A DNA stretch of 64,000 nt. Origin: Cellulomonas sp. WB94. Its GTDB lineage: Bacteria; Actinomycetota; Actinomycetes; Actinomycetales; Cellulomonadaceae. This document shows, piece by piece, positions 1-7,927 of this stretch. The DNA lies in assembly GCF_003115775.1 (NCBI RefSeq), contig NZ_QEES01000002.1, positions 2,108,001 to 2,172,000 on the forward strand, given 5' to 3'. The position numbers and the translations under genes were made by a program. Positions within the stretch are counted from its first letter, which is position 1, and each line of letters opens with the position of its first letter. The notes under the pieces were generated by a model, which worked only from the letters and a program-made list of their open reading frames with translations, was not told where the DNA came from and searched no databases.

Positions 1-1
1 G

Positions 2-736
2 GAGGCGACCCAGCGGATCGCGTCCTCCGGGGTCGAGGTCACCGCGACCGTCGCCACCGGCGATGCGACGGGCGTGCTCGTCGAGCTGTCGCACGAGGTC
101 GCGGTCGCCGTTGTAGGGACCCGCGGTCGCGGAGGCTTCGCGGACCGGGTGCTCGGGACCGTCTCGTCGGCCCTGCCGGCGCACGCCTACTGCCCGACGG
201 TCGTCGTGCCGCTGCGGGGAGCGCCGCGGCCGGCGCCTGACATGGCGGAGGACTCGCTTCCCCCGATCTCGCCGGTCCACCGCATCGTCGTCGGCGTCGA
301 CGGCTCACCGCAGGCCGAGATCGCCCTGCGGGCCGCGATCATCGAGGCCAAGGCCTGGGACGCCGAGCTCATCGCCGTCACCGGGGTGCCCCTCGGTCAG
401 GGCGCCGGGATGCTGAGCTGGTTGCCGGCGGCGATCGACCGCGAGCAGGTGCTCAAGGACGTCACCGAGGGCCTCAACGTCGTGATCGACCGAGCCCTCG
501 TGGACCACCCCGGGTTCTCGGTGCGCCGGCACGTGCTCGACGGCTCGGGCGCCGAGCTGCTCACCGAGTTCTCCACCGCGACGGACCTCATCATCGTCGG
601 GTCGCGCGGCCGCGGGGGATTCGCCGGGCTGCTGCTGGGCTCGACGAGCCAGGCCGTCCTGCACCACGCGTCGTGCCCCGTCATGGTCGTGACCAACCGC
701 TGCAAGCCGCGCGACGAGGCTGCGCCGACCAGCTGA
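2..736 (+). CDS. Universal stress protein, tandem UspA domains (5' end outside window)
   Basis: The reading frame is open from the left edge, so the true start lies before the window. Two UspA units are visible. The first ends with the nucleotide-binding pattern G-2x-G-9x-G-T (GTRGRGGFADRVLGTVS). The second begins at HRIVVGVDGS and ends with GSRGRGGFAGLLLGSTS, the same pattern. Both match ATP-binding UspA domains, and tandem forms are common in actinobacteria, where they are tied to dormancy or stress survival. Cytoplasmic. The specific stress is not deducible. A GTG at 74 could act as an internal start, but the fold clearly extends upstream of it. Confidence 0.9.
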   Translation, partial: EATQRIASSGVEVTATVATGDATGVLVELSHEVAVAVVGTRGRGGFADRVLGTVSSALPAHAYCPTVVVPLRGAPRPAPDMAEDSLPPISPVHRIVVGVDGSPQAEIALRAAIIEAKAWDAELIAVTGVPLGQGAGMLSWLPAAIDREQVLKDVTEGLNVVIDRALVDHPGFSVRRHVLDGSGAELLTEFSTATDLIIVGSRGRGGFAGLLLGSTSQAVLHHASCPVMVVTNRCKPRDEAAPTS

Positions 737-797
737 CCTGCGCCGGGGCATTGCCCTGGAGCCCGCGAGCGAGCCCAGAGACCGGTAGCCGGGCGAC

Positions 798-1286
798 TCA
801 GTCCGCCGGTGCCGCCGGGACGTCGGGGCGTCGCAGCAGCGCGGACAGGACGACGGTCGAGCGCGTCCGCGCGACGAACGGCTCGGCGGCAAGACGCTCG
901 ACGACTCGCTCCAGGTGACGCATGTCCCGGGCGCGGACCTGCAGCACGAGGTCGACGTCACCCGTCACGGTGCTGGCCGCCACGACCTCCGGGTACGTCT
1001 CGACGGCCGCGCGCATGGTCGACGGGCTCGTGGAGCCGTGGCAGTACAGCTCGACGAACGCCTCGGTCTCCCAGCCGAGCGCGGCCGGGTCGAGCCGCAC
1101 CGTGAAGCCGCGGATGACGCCGCGCGCGCGGAGCCGGTCGACGCGACGCTTCACCGCCGGCGCCGAGAGCGAGACCGCAGCACCCACGTCCGCGTAGCTC
1201 GCCCGCGCGTCGACGGCGAGCTCCCGAAGGATCGCCGTGTCGAGGGGATCGAGCGGATCCGGGTGGGGGAGGGTCGCTGGCGGCAC
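798..1286 (-). CDS. Lrp/AsnC family transcriptional regulator
   Basis: The protein has an N-terminal AsnC-type helix-turn-helix (LDPLDTAILRELAVDARASYADVGAAVSLSAPAVKRRVDRL) and a C-terminal RAM/AsnC ligand-binding domain with the turn VTGDVDLVLQVRARD. These regulators form dimers or octamers that bind DNA and sense amino acids. The frame is open to 1349. I prefer the GTG at 1286 because it gives about 162 residues, the usual family size, and follows a G-rich stretch; an ATG at 1322 is possible. The ornithine aminotransferase and dimethylargininase genes lie 1.5 kb away on the same strand. AsnC regulators often accompany such genes, so control of that pair is an inference. Confidence 0.85.
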   Translation of the reverse strand: MPPATLPHPDPLDPLDTAILRELAVDARASYADVGAAVSLSAPAVKRRVDRLRARGVIRGFTVRLDPAALGWETEAFVELYCHGSTSPSTMRAAVETYPEVVAASTVTGDVDLVLQVRARDMRHLERVVERLAAEPFVARTRSTVVLSALLRRPDVPAAPAD

Positions 1287-1339
1287 GCCCCCATGATGGC
1301 GCACGCGCACCCGCGGCGGCATGGGCGATTTGCCCTGTG

Positions 1340-1378
1340 GTGTCGGCATGAATACGGAATCGCCGGTATTCCCGACAC
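1340..1378 (+). promoter_or_regulatory. Strong hairpin in leader of CAP-domain gene
   Basis: GTGTCGG (1340-1346), a 3-base bulge, then GAATAC (1350-1355), a 10-base loop, GTATTC (1366-1371) and CCGACAC (1372-1378) form a 13-bp stem. It sits 120 bases before the CAP-domain gene in a stretch (about 1340-1499) visibly richer in A/T than its surroundings. It could be a cis-acting RNA, or the inner repeat could be a protein operator. I could not match it to a known riboswitch class. Confidence 0.4.
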
Positions 1379-1499
1379 GCCGCCATTGCCGCGCTGATTA
1401 TCAGGCATGCGACCACAAATCGGACAATCCCACCTCCGGTCCCTTGCAGATGCCGATTTTCTCCGGGATCGTCGCCATGGCGTTGAAAGGAAATCATTC

Positions 1500-2747
1500 A
1501 TGGCGACGGTAAGAAACGACGAGCGCGTCGACGCGGTCCCGGCCCAGCGAGTCCCGGGCCGCAAGGACCTGCGCGAGGCGACCCCAGCGAGCACGGCAGC
1601 AGACGCTGCGGTCGCGCGCCGCGGTGCGCTGGCCCGCGCCCGCGCTGCCGGCGCCCTCGAGTCCGCGACCGCCCCGGTGCTCGCACCTCCCGTCCTCCCG
1701 ACCCAGTCGGCCGCGCCGTCTGTCGAGAGCCTCGCTCCCGAGGTCGCGCGGCCCAGCGTCGAGGCGCCGCCTCAGACCTCGTCGACGCGCCGCAGCACGC
1801 GGCTCACCCTCGTCGTCACGTCGGCGTTCCTCGTCGTGGCCCTCGTCGTCGCTGGCGTCATCTCGTCCGTCCAGAGCTCGGCCCGCGCCGCCGAGCTGGT
1901 GCGGGTCAACGCCCGGGTCGCTCTCGAGGTCGCCGCGCGCACCGACGACCAGTCCCTCGTCCGCTCGGCGGACCGCGCGGTCGCGCAGGCGGCCGTGGCG
2001 AACCAGCGCGCGGCGCAGGTCGCGACAGCCGGCGCCGCCGTCGCAGCGGCCCAGGCGACGCTCGCGGCGACGCCCAACGCGGGTGACGCCTCGCGGGGCG
2101 CCCTCCAGGCGGCCATGGACGCCCTCAGCGCCGCCATGGCCACGACAGGCAGCGGGACGAGCCTGGCGACGCTGCACGCGGCAGCTGCGGCCGTCCCGGC
2201 GACCCAGCAGGCAGCGGTCGACGCGCAGACGGCCTGGCAGGTGGCCGAGGACGCCCGCATCGCCGCCGAGCAGGCCGCAGCGCAGGCCGCGCAGCAGGCA
2301 GCCGCCGAGCAGGCTGCTGCACTGGCCGCGAAGAAGACCGCCAAGCCCGCAGCCGCCAAGACCGTCAGGTCGGCCCCGACCGCGGCCGCCCCAGCCGCAG
2401 CGCCCGCCGCGTCGGGCGTCGGCGACGTGTTCAGCGCCGGCACCATCGGCGCCGAGCTCAACGCCTACCGCGCCTCGCAGGGTCTCGGTGCCCTCTCGAT
2501 CGTGTCGTCAGCGGCGCGCGTCGAGCACGCGCGGCAGATGGCCGCGTCGAACAGCATCTGGCACAGCACGGTCCGCAGCATGGCCGAGATCGTCGGTCGC
2601 GTGAGCCCCGCGAGTGCCTCGGCAATGATCAACGCCTACGCGAACTCGCCCGGGCACAATGCGATCATGCTCGGCAGCTATTCGACCGCGTATGTCGGCG
2701 CCGTCACCTATGACGGCTGGCTGTACACGTCGATCCAGTTCGGCTGA
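1500..2747 (+). CDS. Membrane-anchored CAP (SCP/PR1) domain protein
   Basis: Start ATG at 1500, about eight bases after GAAAGGA, gives 415 residues. The N-terminal 95 or so residues are cytoplasmic-type and Ala/Pro-rich. One membrane segment follows at roughly 100-120 (LTLVVTSAFLVVALVVAGVIS). Next is a long Ala/Gln-rich helical or coiled region (AAEQAAAQAAQQAAAEQAAA), a flexible Ala/Pro linker, and a C-terminal CAP domain of about 100 residues (IGAELNAYRASQGLGAL ... ANSPGHNAIMLGSYSTAYVGAV). The topology is type II, with the CAP domain outside the cell. Bacterial CAP proteins are poorly understood, and a surface or wall role is likely. The gene sits between the Lrp regulator and rocD on the opposite strand. 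Confidence 0.8.
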   Translation: MATVRNDERVDAVPAQRVPGRKDLREATPASTAADAAVARRGALARARAAGALESATAPVLAPPVLPTQSAAPSVESLAPEVARPSVEAPPQTSSTRRSTRLTLVVTSAFLVVALVVAGVISSVQSSARAAELVRVNARVALEVAARTDDQSLVRSADRAVAQAAVANQRAAQVATAGAAVAAAQATLAATPNAGDASRGALQAAMDALSAAMATTGSGTSLATLHAAAAAVPATQQAAVDAQTAWQVAEDARIAAEQAAAQAAQQAAAEQAAALAAKKTAKPAAAKTVRSAPTAAAPAAAPAASGVGDVFSAGTIGAELNAYRASQGLGALSIVSSAARVEHARQMAASNSIWHSTVRSMAEIVGRVSPASASAMINAYANSPGHNAIMLGSYSTAYVGAVTYDGWLYTSIQFG

Positions 2748-2792
2748 TCCGCGCCGACCATTCAGGCGAGCGCCAACTCAGGCGAGCGCCGC

Positions 2793-3980
2793 TCAGACCA
2801 GCGCGACGGCCAGCCGGTCGAGCGCGAGGTCGAGGTCCGCACGTTCCATGACGAGCGGCGGCGCGAGCCGGATCGTCGACCCGTGCGTGTCCTTGGCCAG
2901 GACGCCCTGCTTGAGCAGCCGTTCGCAGAGCTCGCGTCCGGTCATCCGCTCGGGGTCCACGTCGATGCCCGCCCACAGGCCGACGCCGCGTGAGCGGGCG
3001 ATGAGCCCGGCCTCGGTGAGCGTGCGCAGCCGCGTGTGCAGGTGGGCGCCGAGCTCACGGGCCCGGGCCTGGTGCTCGCCGGTCGCCAGCAGCTCGACCA
3101 CTGCGAGCCCGACCGCGCACGCGAGCGGGTTGCCGCCGAACGTCGAGCCGTGCGTGCCGGGGGTGAGCACGCCGAGCACGTCCGCGCGCCCGACGACGGC
3201 GGACACGGGCAGGATCCCGCCGCCGAGCGCCTTGCCGAGCACCATGAGGTCGGGGCGGACGCCCCACAGCTCGCACGCGAACGTCGTCCCCGTGCGCCCG
3301 AGGCCGGACTGGACCTCGTCGGCGATGAGGAGGACGCGCGCGTCGTCGCAGGCCGCGCGGACGGCCGGCCAGTAGTCGTCGGGCGGCATGACGACGCCCT
3401 GCTCGCCCTGGATCGGCTCGAGCAGCACTGCAACGGTGGTCTCGTCGATCGCTGCTCGCACCGCGTCGGCGTCCCCGAACGGCACGATCCGGAACCCCGG
3501 CGTGTACGGGCCGAACCCGCGTCGGGCGTCGTCGTCGGTCGAGAACGACACGATCGTCGTCGTGCGCCCGTGGAAGTTGCCCGCGGCGACGACGATCGTC
3601 GCCCGCTCGGGTGCGACGCCCCGCACCTCGTAGCCCCACTTGCGCGCGGCCTTGACGGCCGTCTCGACGGCCTCGGCCCCGGTGTTCATGGGCAGGACCA
3701 TCGGGGGCCCGACGACGGCCGGTGCCGCCAGCGCGGCGAGCGCGTCGGCGAACGGCTCGAGCAGGTCGTGGCTGAACGCGCGTGACGTGAGCGTGAGCCG
3801 GTCGAGCTGCGCGTGCGCCGCGGCCACGAGGACCGGGTGGCGGTGACCGAAGTTGAGCGCCGAGTACCCCGCGAGCATGTCGAGGTACGCGACGCCGTCC
3901 GCGTCCCGCACCCAGGCGCCCTCGCCCCACACGATCGTGACGGGCAGCGGAGCGTAGTTGGGGGCGAGCGATCCGGTCAT
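2793..3980 (-). CDS. rocD: Ornithine--oxo-acid aminotransferase
   Basis: The 395 residues form a complete class III PLP aminotransferase. Visible landmarks are the substrate/PLP pocket NTGAEAVETAVKAARKWGYE, the FHGRT loop, EPIQGEQGVV, the PLP-phosphate Asp in IADEVQSGLGRTG, the Schiff-base Lys in VLGKALGGG, and the GSTFGGNPLA tail. It converts ornithine and 2-oxoglutarate to glutamate-5-semialdehyde and glutamate, linking arginine breakdown to proline or glutamate. It follows the dimethylargininase gene with a 27-base gap, so the two are probably cotranscribed. Other class III aminotransferases are possible, but the motifs and partner gene favour RocD. Confidence 0.9.
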   Translation of the reverse strand: MTGSLAPNYAPLPVTIVWGEGAWVRDADGVAYLDMLAGYSALNFGHRHPVLVAAAHAQLDRLTLTSRAFSHDLLEPFADALAALAAPAVVGPPMVLPMNTGAEAVETAVKAARKWGYEVRGVAPERATIVVAAGNFHGRTTTIVSFSTDDDARRGFGPYTPGFRIVPFGDADAVRAAIDETTVAVLLEPIQGEQGVVMPPDDYWPAVRAACDDARVLLIADEVQSGLGRTGTTFACELWGVRPDLMVLGKALGGGILPVSAVVGRADVLGVLTPGTHGSTFGGNPLACAVGLAVVELLATGEHQARARELGAHLHTRLRTLTEAGLIARSRGVGLWAGIDVDPERMTGRELCERLLKQGVLAKDTHGSTIRLAPPLVMERADLDLALDRLAVALV

Positions 3981-4007
3981 GTCCAGGTCCTCAGGCTCGG
4001 GCCGTCA

Positions 4008-4853
4008 TCACGGTGCGGGACGGATCTCGAGGGTGCAGCACTTCGCGCCGCCGCCGCCCTTGAGCAGCTCGCTCGTGTCGACGGGGATCGGGGTGTAGCC
4101 GCGCTCGCGGATCGCGGGGGCGAGGTCGACGGCGCCGGGGGCGACGACGACGTTGAGCCCGTCGCTCACCGCGTTGAGGCCCAGGGCGGCCGCATCCCGG
4201 TCGGTTGCGATGACGGCGTCGGGGAACATGCGGGCGAGCACCGACTGCGAGCTGCGGGAGAACGCCGGGGGGTAGTAGGCGATCTGCGGCGACGCGGGGT
4301 CGCTCGAGAGCACCGCGAGCGCGGTGTCCAGGTGGTAGTAGTGCGGGTCGACGAGCTCGAGGGAGATGACGGCGCGGCCGAACAGGTCCTGCATCTCGGC
4401 GTGCGCGGCGCGGTCCGTGCGGAACCCGGTCCCCGCGAGGATGACGTCGCCGACGACGAGGATGTCGCCCTCGCCCTCGTTGACCTCCGCGGCCGTGTGC
4501 GTCACGTACCCGCGGTCCGCGAACCACTTCTGGTAGGCGGGACCCTCGGCGGCACGCTCGGTGTGGCGGAACTTGGCCGAGTAGACGATGCCGTCCACGA
4601 TGAGGGCGCCGTTCGCGGCGTAGACCATGTCGGGGTAGCCGACGAGCGGCTCGATGGTCTCGACCGTGTGGCCGAGATCCAGGTAGACGTCGCGCAGCGT
4701 GCGCCACTGCCGGACGGCGAGGTCCGTGTCCGTCGAGCGCGTCGAGTCCATCCACGGGTTGATCTCGTACGACACCGTGTAGTGCACCGGCTCGCACATC
4801 AGGTAGCGGCGGGGCGTGGCGCCCGGGGCGGTGGGCATGCTGCGGATGGGCAT
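4008..4853 (-). CDS. ddaH: Dimethylargininase (DDAH family)
   Basis: A guanidino-group-modifying hydrolase of 281 residues. The catalytic Cys lies in the C-terminal GGGGAKCCTLEIRP motif, the catalytic His in the VDPHYYHLDTALAVL segment, and the substrate-binding start is YLMCEPVHYTVSYEINPWM. The family hydrolyses N-omega-methylated arginines to citrulline and methylamines, and some relatives act on arginine itself, so exact substrate preference is uncertain. It is the first gene of a two-gene unit with rocD (27-base gap), suggesting recycling of arginine derivatives. A direct repeat at 4969-5012 lies upstream. Confidence 0.85.
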   Translation of the reverse strand: MPIRSMPTAPGATPRRYLMCEPVHYTVSYEINPWMDSTRSTDTDLAVRQWRTLRDVYLDLGHTVETIEPLVGYPDMVYAANGALIVDGIVYSAKFRHTERAAEGPAYQKWFADRGYVTHTAAEVNEGEGDILVVGDVILAGTGFRTDRAAHAEMQDLFGRAVISLELVDPHYYHLDTALAVLSSDPASPQIAYYPPAFSRSSQSVLARMFPDAVIATDRDAAALGLNAVSDGLNVVVAPGAVDLAPAIRERGYTPIPVDTSELLKGGGGAKCCTLEIRPAP

Positions 4854-4968
4854 GGGGCTCCTGGGGGAGGGTGGCAGCGGCGGGGTCGTCGGCTGCAGGA
4901 CGGATCTCCCCTCGAGAGTACGAGGCCGCGGCGCGAAGCATGGACTCGCTGCGTCGTGCCGGGGGGCG

Positions 4969-5012
4969 CGATTCGTTGCGCGATCAGGCCCGACGACGAC
5001 GATTCGTTGCGC
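4969..5012 (-). repeat. 13-base direct repeat upstream of ddaH
   Basis: CGATTCGTTGCGC occurs at 4969-4981 and again at 5000-5012, starts 31 bases apart, about three helical turns. The first copy lies in the 130-base gap before ddaH, and the second inside the 3' end of the neighbouring SRPBCC gene. Helically phased repeats suit a cooperative regulator such as the nearby Lrp/AsnC protein, but the link is inference. Confidence 0.35.
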
Positions 5013-5481
5013 CGGCCACCTCGAGGACCGCTCGAGCGAGTGCGAACCGCAGCATCCCGCGCAGCACGGGGGCCATGAGCCGACCCGTCACGGCGGCCGG
5101 GAGCGGTCCGGCGAGGTGCACGCGCTCGCTCCAGGTGACCCGGGCACGGCCCGGTCCGGCACCCGCGATCTCGATCCGCGCCTCGCCGAGCAGCAGCGGC
5201 CCTTGCTTGGTGAACACCGCCACGCCCGGCGCGTCGCCCGCCGGAGGCTCGAAGCGGTCGATGCGCATGCGATCCGCCAGACCGGGCGCCCCGCGCCGCG
5301 CGAACGGACCGGAGACGGCCACGACCTGCACGCCGAGCGCAGGAGGCGGTGCATCGACGCGCGTCAGCGGGATCCACCGCGCGTGATGACGGGCGTCGAC
5401 GAGGAGGTCCCACGCGTCGCCCGCATCGAGCGGCAGCACGCGCTCGACGCTGACCTCGTGGGTCGCCGGTCGACCGGCCAT
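4984..5481 (-). CDS. SRPBCC (START-like) domain protein
   Basis: Start ATG at 5481 gives 165 residues. The sequence fits the polyketide-cyclase/SRPBCC fold: an N-terminal strand EVSVERVLPLDAGDAWDLLVDARHHARWIPLTRVD, a central beta sheet, and a long C-terminal helix (GRLMAPVLRGMLRFALARAVLEV). Such proteins bind hydrophobic ligands, and the ligand here is unknown. It diverges from the aldo/keto reductase gene with 54 bases between starts, which hints at shared regulation. The rest of this frame upstream to 6510 is antisense to the reductase and not coding. Confidence 0.75.
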   Translation of the reverse strand: MAGRPATHEVSVERVLPLDAGDAWDLLVDARHHARWIPLTRVDAPPPALGVQVVAVSGPFARRGAPGLADRMRIDRFEPPAGDAPGVAVFTKQGPLLLGEARIEIAGAGPGRARVTWSERVHLAGPLPAAVTGRLMAPVLRGMLRFALARAVLEVAGATNRRRRA

Positions 5482-5535
5482 GAGTACCCCCTGCGGGATC
5501 GGGACGTGCAGGCTCGTCACGCTAACGTGAGGGTC

Positions 5536-6522
5536 ATGGAGACACGACTTCTGGGCAGGACGGGCCGCTCGGTGTCCGTCATCGGGCAAGGTTGCTGGCA
5601 GCTCGGCGCGGACTGGGGAACGGTCGACGACGACGCCGCACTCGCGATCCTCGCTGCCGCGGTCGACGCCGGCGTGACATTCCTCGACACCGCCGACGTG
5701 TACGGCGACGGCCGCAGCGAGAAGTTCGTCGGGCGCTTCCTCGCCTCGCGCCCTGGGCACGCGATCACCGTCGCGACGAAGATGGGCCGCCGCGCCGACC
5801 CGCACGTGGCCGGCGCGTACACGCTCGACAACTTCCGTGCCTGGACGGACCGCTCGCGCGCGAACCTCGGCGTCGACACCCTCGACCTCGTCCAGCTGCA
5901 CTGCCCGCCCACCGAGGTGTACGGCCGCGACGCGACCTACGACGCGCTCGACACCCTCGTCGACGAGGGCCGCATCGCCGCGTACGGCGTCTCGGTCGAG
6001 ACGGTCGACGAGGCGCTCGCCGCCATCGCGCGCCCCCGCGTGGCGAGCGTCCAGATCATCCTCAACGTGTTCCGCCGCAAGCCCCTCGAGCGCGTCCTGC
6101 CCGCCGCCCTGGCAGCCGGGGTCGGGATCATCGCGCGCGTCCCGCTCGCGAGCGGCCTGCTCACCGGCCGGTACGACGAGGCCACGACCTTCGCCGCGGA
6201 CGACCACCGCACCTACAACCGGCACGGCGAGGCGTTCGACGTCGGCGAGACGTTCGCGGGCGTCCCGTACGAGGTCGGAGTCCGGGCGGCGCGCGAGGTC
6301 GCGACTTTCACGCCCGCAGGTGCGACGACGGCCCAGCTCGCGCTGCGCTGGATCATCGACCAGCCCGGCGGGTCCACGGTCATCCCGGGCGCCAGCCGGC
6401 CCGAGCAGGCCCGGGGCAACGCGGGGGCGGCCGACCTCGCACCGCTCGACGCGGCGACCCTGGCCGGCCTCGAAGCCGTGTACGACGAGACGATCCGGGA
6501 GCACGTGCACTCCCGCTGGTGA
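5536..6522 (+). CDS. Aldo/keto reductase
   Basis: The start METRLLGRTGRSVSVIG is typical of the family and gives 328 residues. Catalytic tetrad positions are visible: Asp and Tyr in DTADVYGDGRSEKF, Lys in ATKMGRR, and His in LVQLHCPP. The C-terminal NADPH-binding segment (VIPGASRPEQARGN) is present. It is a soluble NADPH-dependent oxidoreductase of the AKR superfamily, nearest to the bacterial subgroup acting on sugars or small aldehydes. The natural substrate is not predictable. The gene ends just before a hairpin at 6531-6545 that separates it from a convergent gene. Confidence 0.88.
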   Translation: METRLLGRTGRSVSVIGQGCWQLGADWGTVDDDAALAILAAAVDAGVTFLDTADVYGDGRSEKFVGRFLASRPGHAITVATKMGRRADPHVAGAYTLDNFRAWTDRSRANLGVDTLDLVQLHCPPTEVYGRDATYDALDTLVDEGRIAAYGVSVETVDEALAAIARPRVASVQIILNVFRRKPLERVLPAALAAGVGIIARVPLASGLLTGRYDEATTFAADDHRTYNRHGEAFDVGETFAGVPYEVGVRAAREVATFTPAGATTAQLALRWIIDQPGGSTVIPGASRPEQARGNAGAADLAPLDAATLAGLEAVYDETIREHVHSRW

Positions 6523-6530
6523 CGGGCGGT

Positions 6531-6545
6531 CTCCCCGCCGGGGAG
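6531..6545. terminator. Hairpin between convergent genes
   Basis: CTCCCC-GCC-GGGGAG forms a 6-bp stem with a 3-base loop, between the aldo/keto reductase stop (6522) and the stop of the opposite gene (6553). No T tract follows. Its position suggests a bidirectional terminator. Confidence 0.45.
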
Positions 6546-6552
6546 CTCTCGG

Positions 6553-7323
6553 CTAGGGGCGACCCTCGACGATGCGCGGCAGGCCGCCCGGCGCGACGAC
6601 CTCGATGACCTCGGGGAACCGCACGGGTGCCGGACCGAACGCGAGCCGAGCGCCCTCGATGACGGTCTTGCCGAGCGCACGCGCCCCCGCGACACCGATG
6701 ACCGCGCCGATGCCGAACGGTGCGAGCCGCCCGAACCCCAGCGCGCTCTGCCGAAGAGCCTGGCGTCGGATGAGCCGCTTCGTCAGGGTGGTGTTGACCT
6801 TGGCGATCGTCGTCGTCGGCATGTGCGTGAGCAGGGTCCGGGCGAAGTGCAACGAGCTGATCTCGGCCGCGTCGCCGACGGCCTTGGCCCCCGCCTCGCC
6901 GAGGATCGTGGCCAGCACGAGCGCGCGGCGCCGGGGCACGTCCTGCACGTCGATCCCGTGGACGCTCGCGACCGCGAGGGAGAACGCCGCCGACGCCCCG
7001 AAGAACGTCGCGACGTCGCTCACGGTCAGGGCCATGGCGACCCCGGTCCCGACGGCCGGTGCCGCAGCGGCCGCCCCGACCGCAGCGCCTGCACCCTGGA
7101 TGACGCGCAGGTACTCCTTCTCGAGGAGGGCCACGAGCTGGTCGGGGGTCGCGTAGGGGTTGCGTCGCCGCAGCTGGTCGACGTGCTCGTGGATCCGCGC
7201 GCCAGGGATCGTCACGGACTTGTCCAGCGCGGACTCGAGCATGCCGGCGCGGGGGCCGGTCGGGTCGAGGGTCTGTCGGCGCACGACCTCCGCGTCCGCG
7301 GTCCGACGCAGCCTGCGGGCCAT
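6553..7323 (-). CDS. Hypothetical membrane-associated protein (EcsC-like)
   Basis: Start ATG at 7323 gives 256 residues. The TGA stop of the upstream OsmC gene shares one base with this ATG (TGATG), so translation is probably coupled. The protein has a basic N-terminus, a helix NPYATPDQLVALLEKEYLRVI, then Gly/Ala-rich hydrophobic stretches (GAGAAVGAAAAAPAVGTGVAMALTV and FFGASAAFSLAVASV), and a further hydrophobic segment LAPFGIGAVIGVAGARAL. This layout resembles EcsC-type proteins, but I cannot confirm the family. Function unknown. A GTG-type extension upstream would overlap osmC completely and is unlikely. Confidence 0.7.
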   Translation of the reverse strand: MARRLRRTADAEVVRRQTLDPTGPRAGMLESALDKSVTIPGARIHEHVDQLRRRNPYATPDQLVALLEKEYLRVIQGAGAAVGAAAAAPAVGTGVAMALTVSDVATFFGASAAFSLAVASVHGIDVQDVPRRRALVLATILGEAGAKAVGDAAEISSLHFARTLLTHMPTTTIAKVNTTLTKRLIRRQALRQSALGFGRLAPFGIGAVIGVAGARALGKTVIEGARLAFGPAPVRFPEVIEVVAPGGLPRIVEGRP

Positions 7324-7835
7324 CAGTCCTCCCCAGCGATCGTCAGGTGCGTGCTCGCTCCGTGCTGGAGCGTCCGCCCGACCGTGCAGTGCAGGTCGAC
7401 GGCGCGGTGCACGATCGCGACGAGCCGTTCGCGCTGGGCGGCGTCGAGGCTCGACAGGTCGACGACGAGTTCCTCGCGCAGCTCCGGGTAGAGGTCCTGC
7501 TCCGGGTCGCTCGGCCCCGACACGCGCACGGTCACCGGCACGTCGTCGCCGAGGCGGTGCGCGAGAGCCGTGTCCGCACTCATCCCGACGCATCCGGCCA
7601 GGGCGATCTTGAGCAGCTCACCGGGCGTGAACACCGCACCCGCCCCGACCGGCCCGATCAGGACCTCGGCGCCGCGCGAGCTGCGCCCGGTGTACGTGCG
7701 CCTGCCGGTCCGTTCAACCCACAGCTCCGCGGGGACGTCGTCGTCGAAGTTCGGTGAGGCGACGGCGTGCAGCGCGGCCGCGGGAGTCTCGGCCTCGGGG
7801 GTCTTGGCCTCGGGCGAGGCCTCCTCTGTGCTCAT
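7323..7835 (-). CDS. OsmC family peroxiredoxin
   Basis: The 170 residues match the OsmC/Ohr fold. The two conserved cysteines are present in LLKIALAGCVGMSADTAL and AVDLHCTVGRTLQ. The segment TPGELLKIALAGC is the characteristic helix after the N-terminal sheet. These enzymes reduce organic hydroperoxides through the Cys pair. The first 30 residues are low-complexity (repeated PEAKTPEAETP) and probably disordered, unusual compared with compact OsmC proteins. The downstream EcsC-like gene is translationally coupled. Confidence 0.85.
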   Translation of the reverse strand: MSTEEASPEAKTPEAETPAAALHAVASPNFDDDVPAELWVERTGRRTYTGRSSRGAEVLIGPVGAGAVFTPGELLKIALAGCVGMSADTALAHRLGDDVPVTVRVSGPSDPEQDLYPELREELVVDLSSLDAAQRERLVAIVHRAVDLHCTVGRTLQHGASTHLTIAGED

Positions 7836-7927
7836 GGCGCGATCCTGCCATGGGACCTGCGGAACGGCTCGCGATGGCCAGCAGCCATCCGTGGTCGACG
7901 CGGAGATGAACTCTGGCCGAACCTCGG

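Noticed and set aside
1340-1499. c-di-AMP (ydaO) or c-di-GMP riboswitch in the CAP gene leader
   Set aside because: The conserved sequence blocks of those classes are not present.
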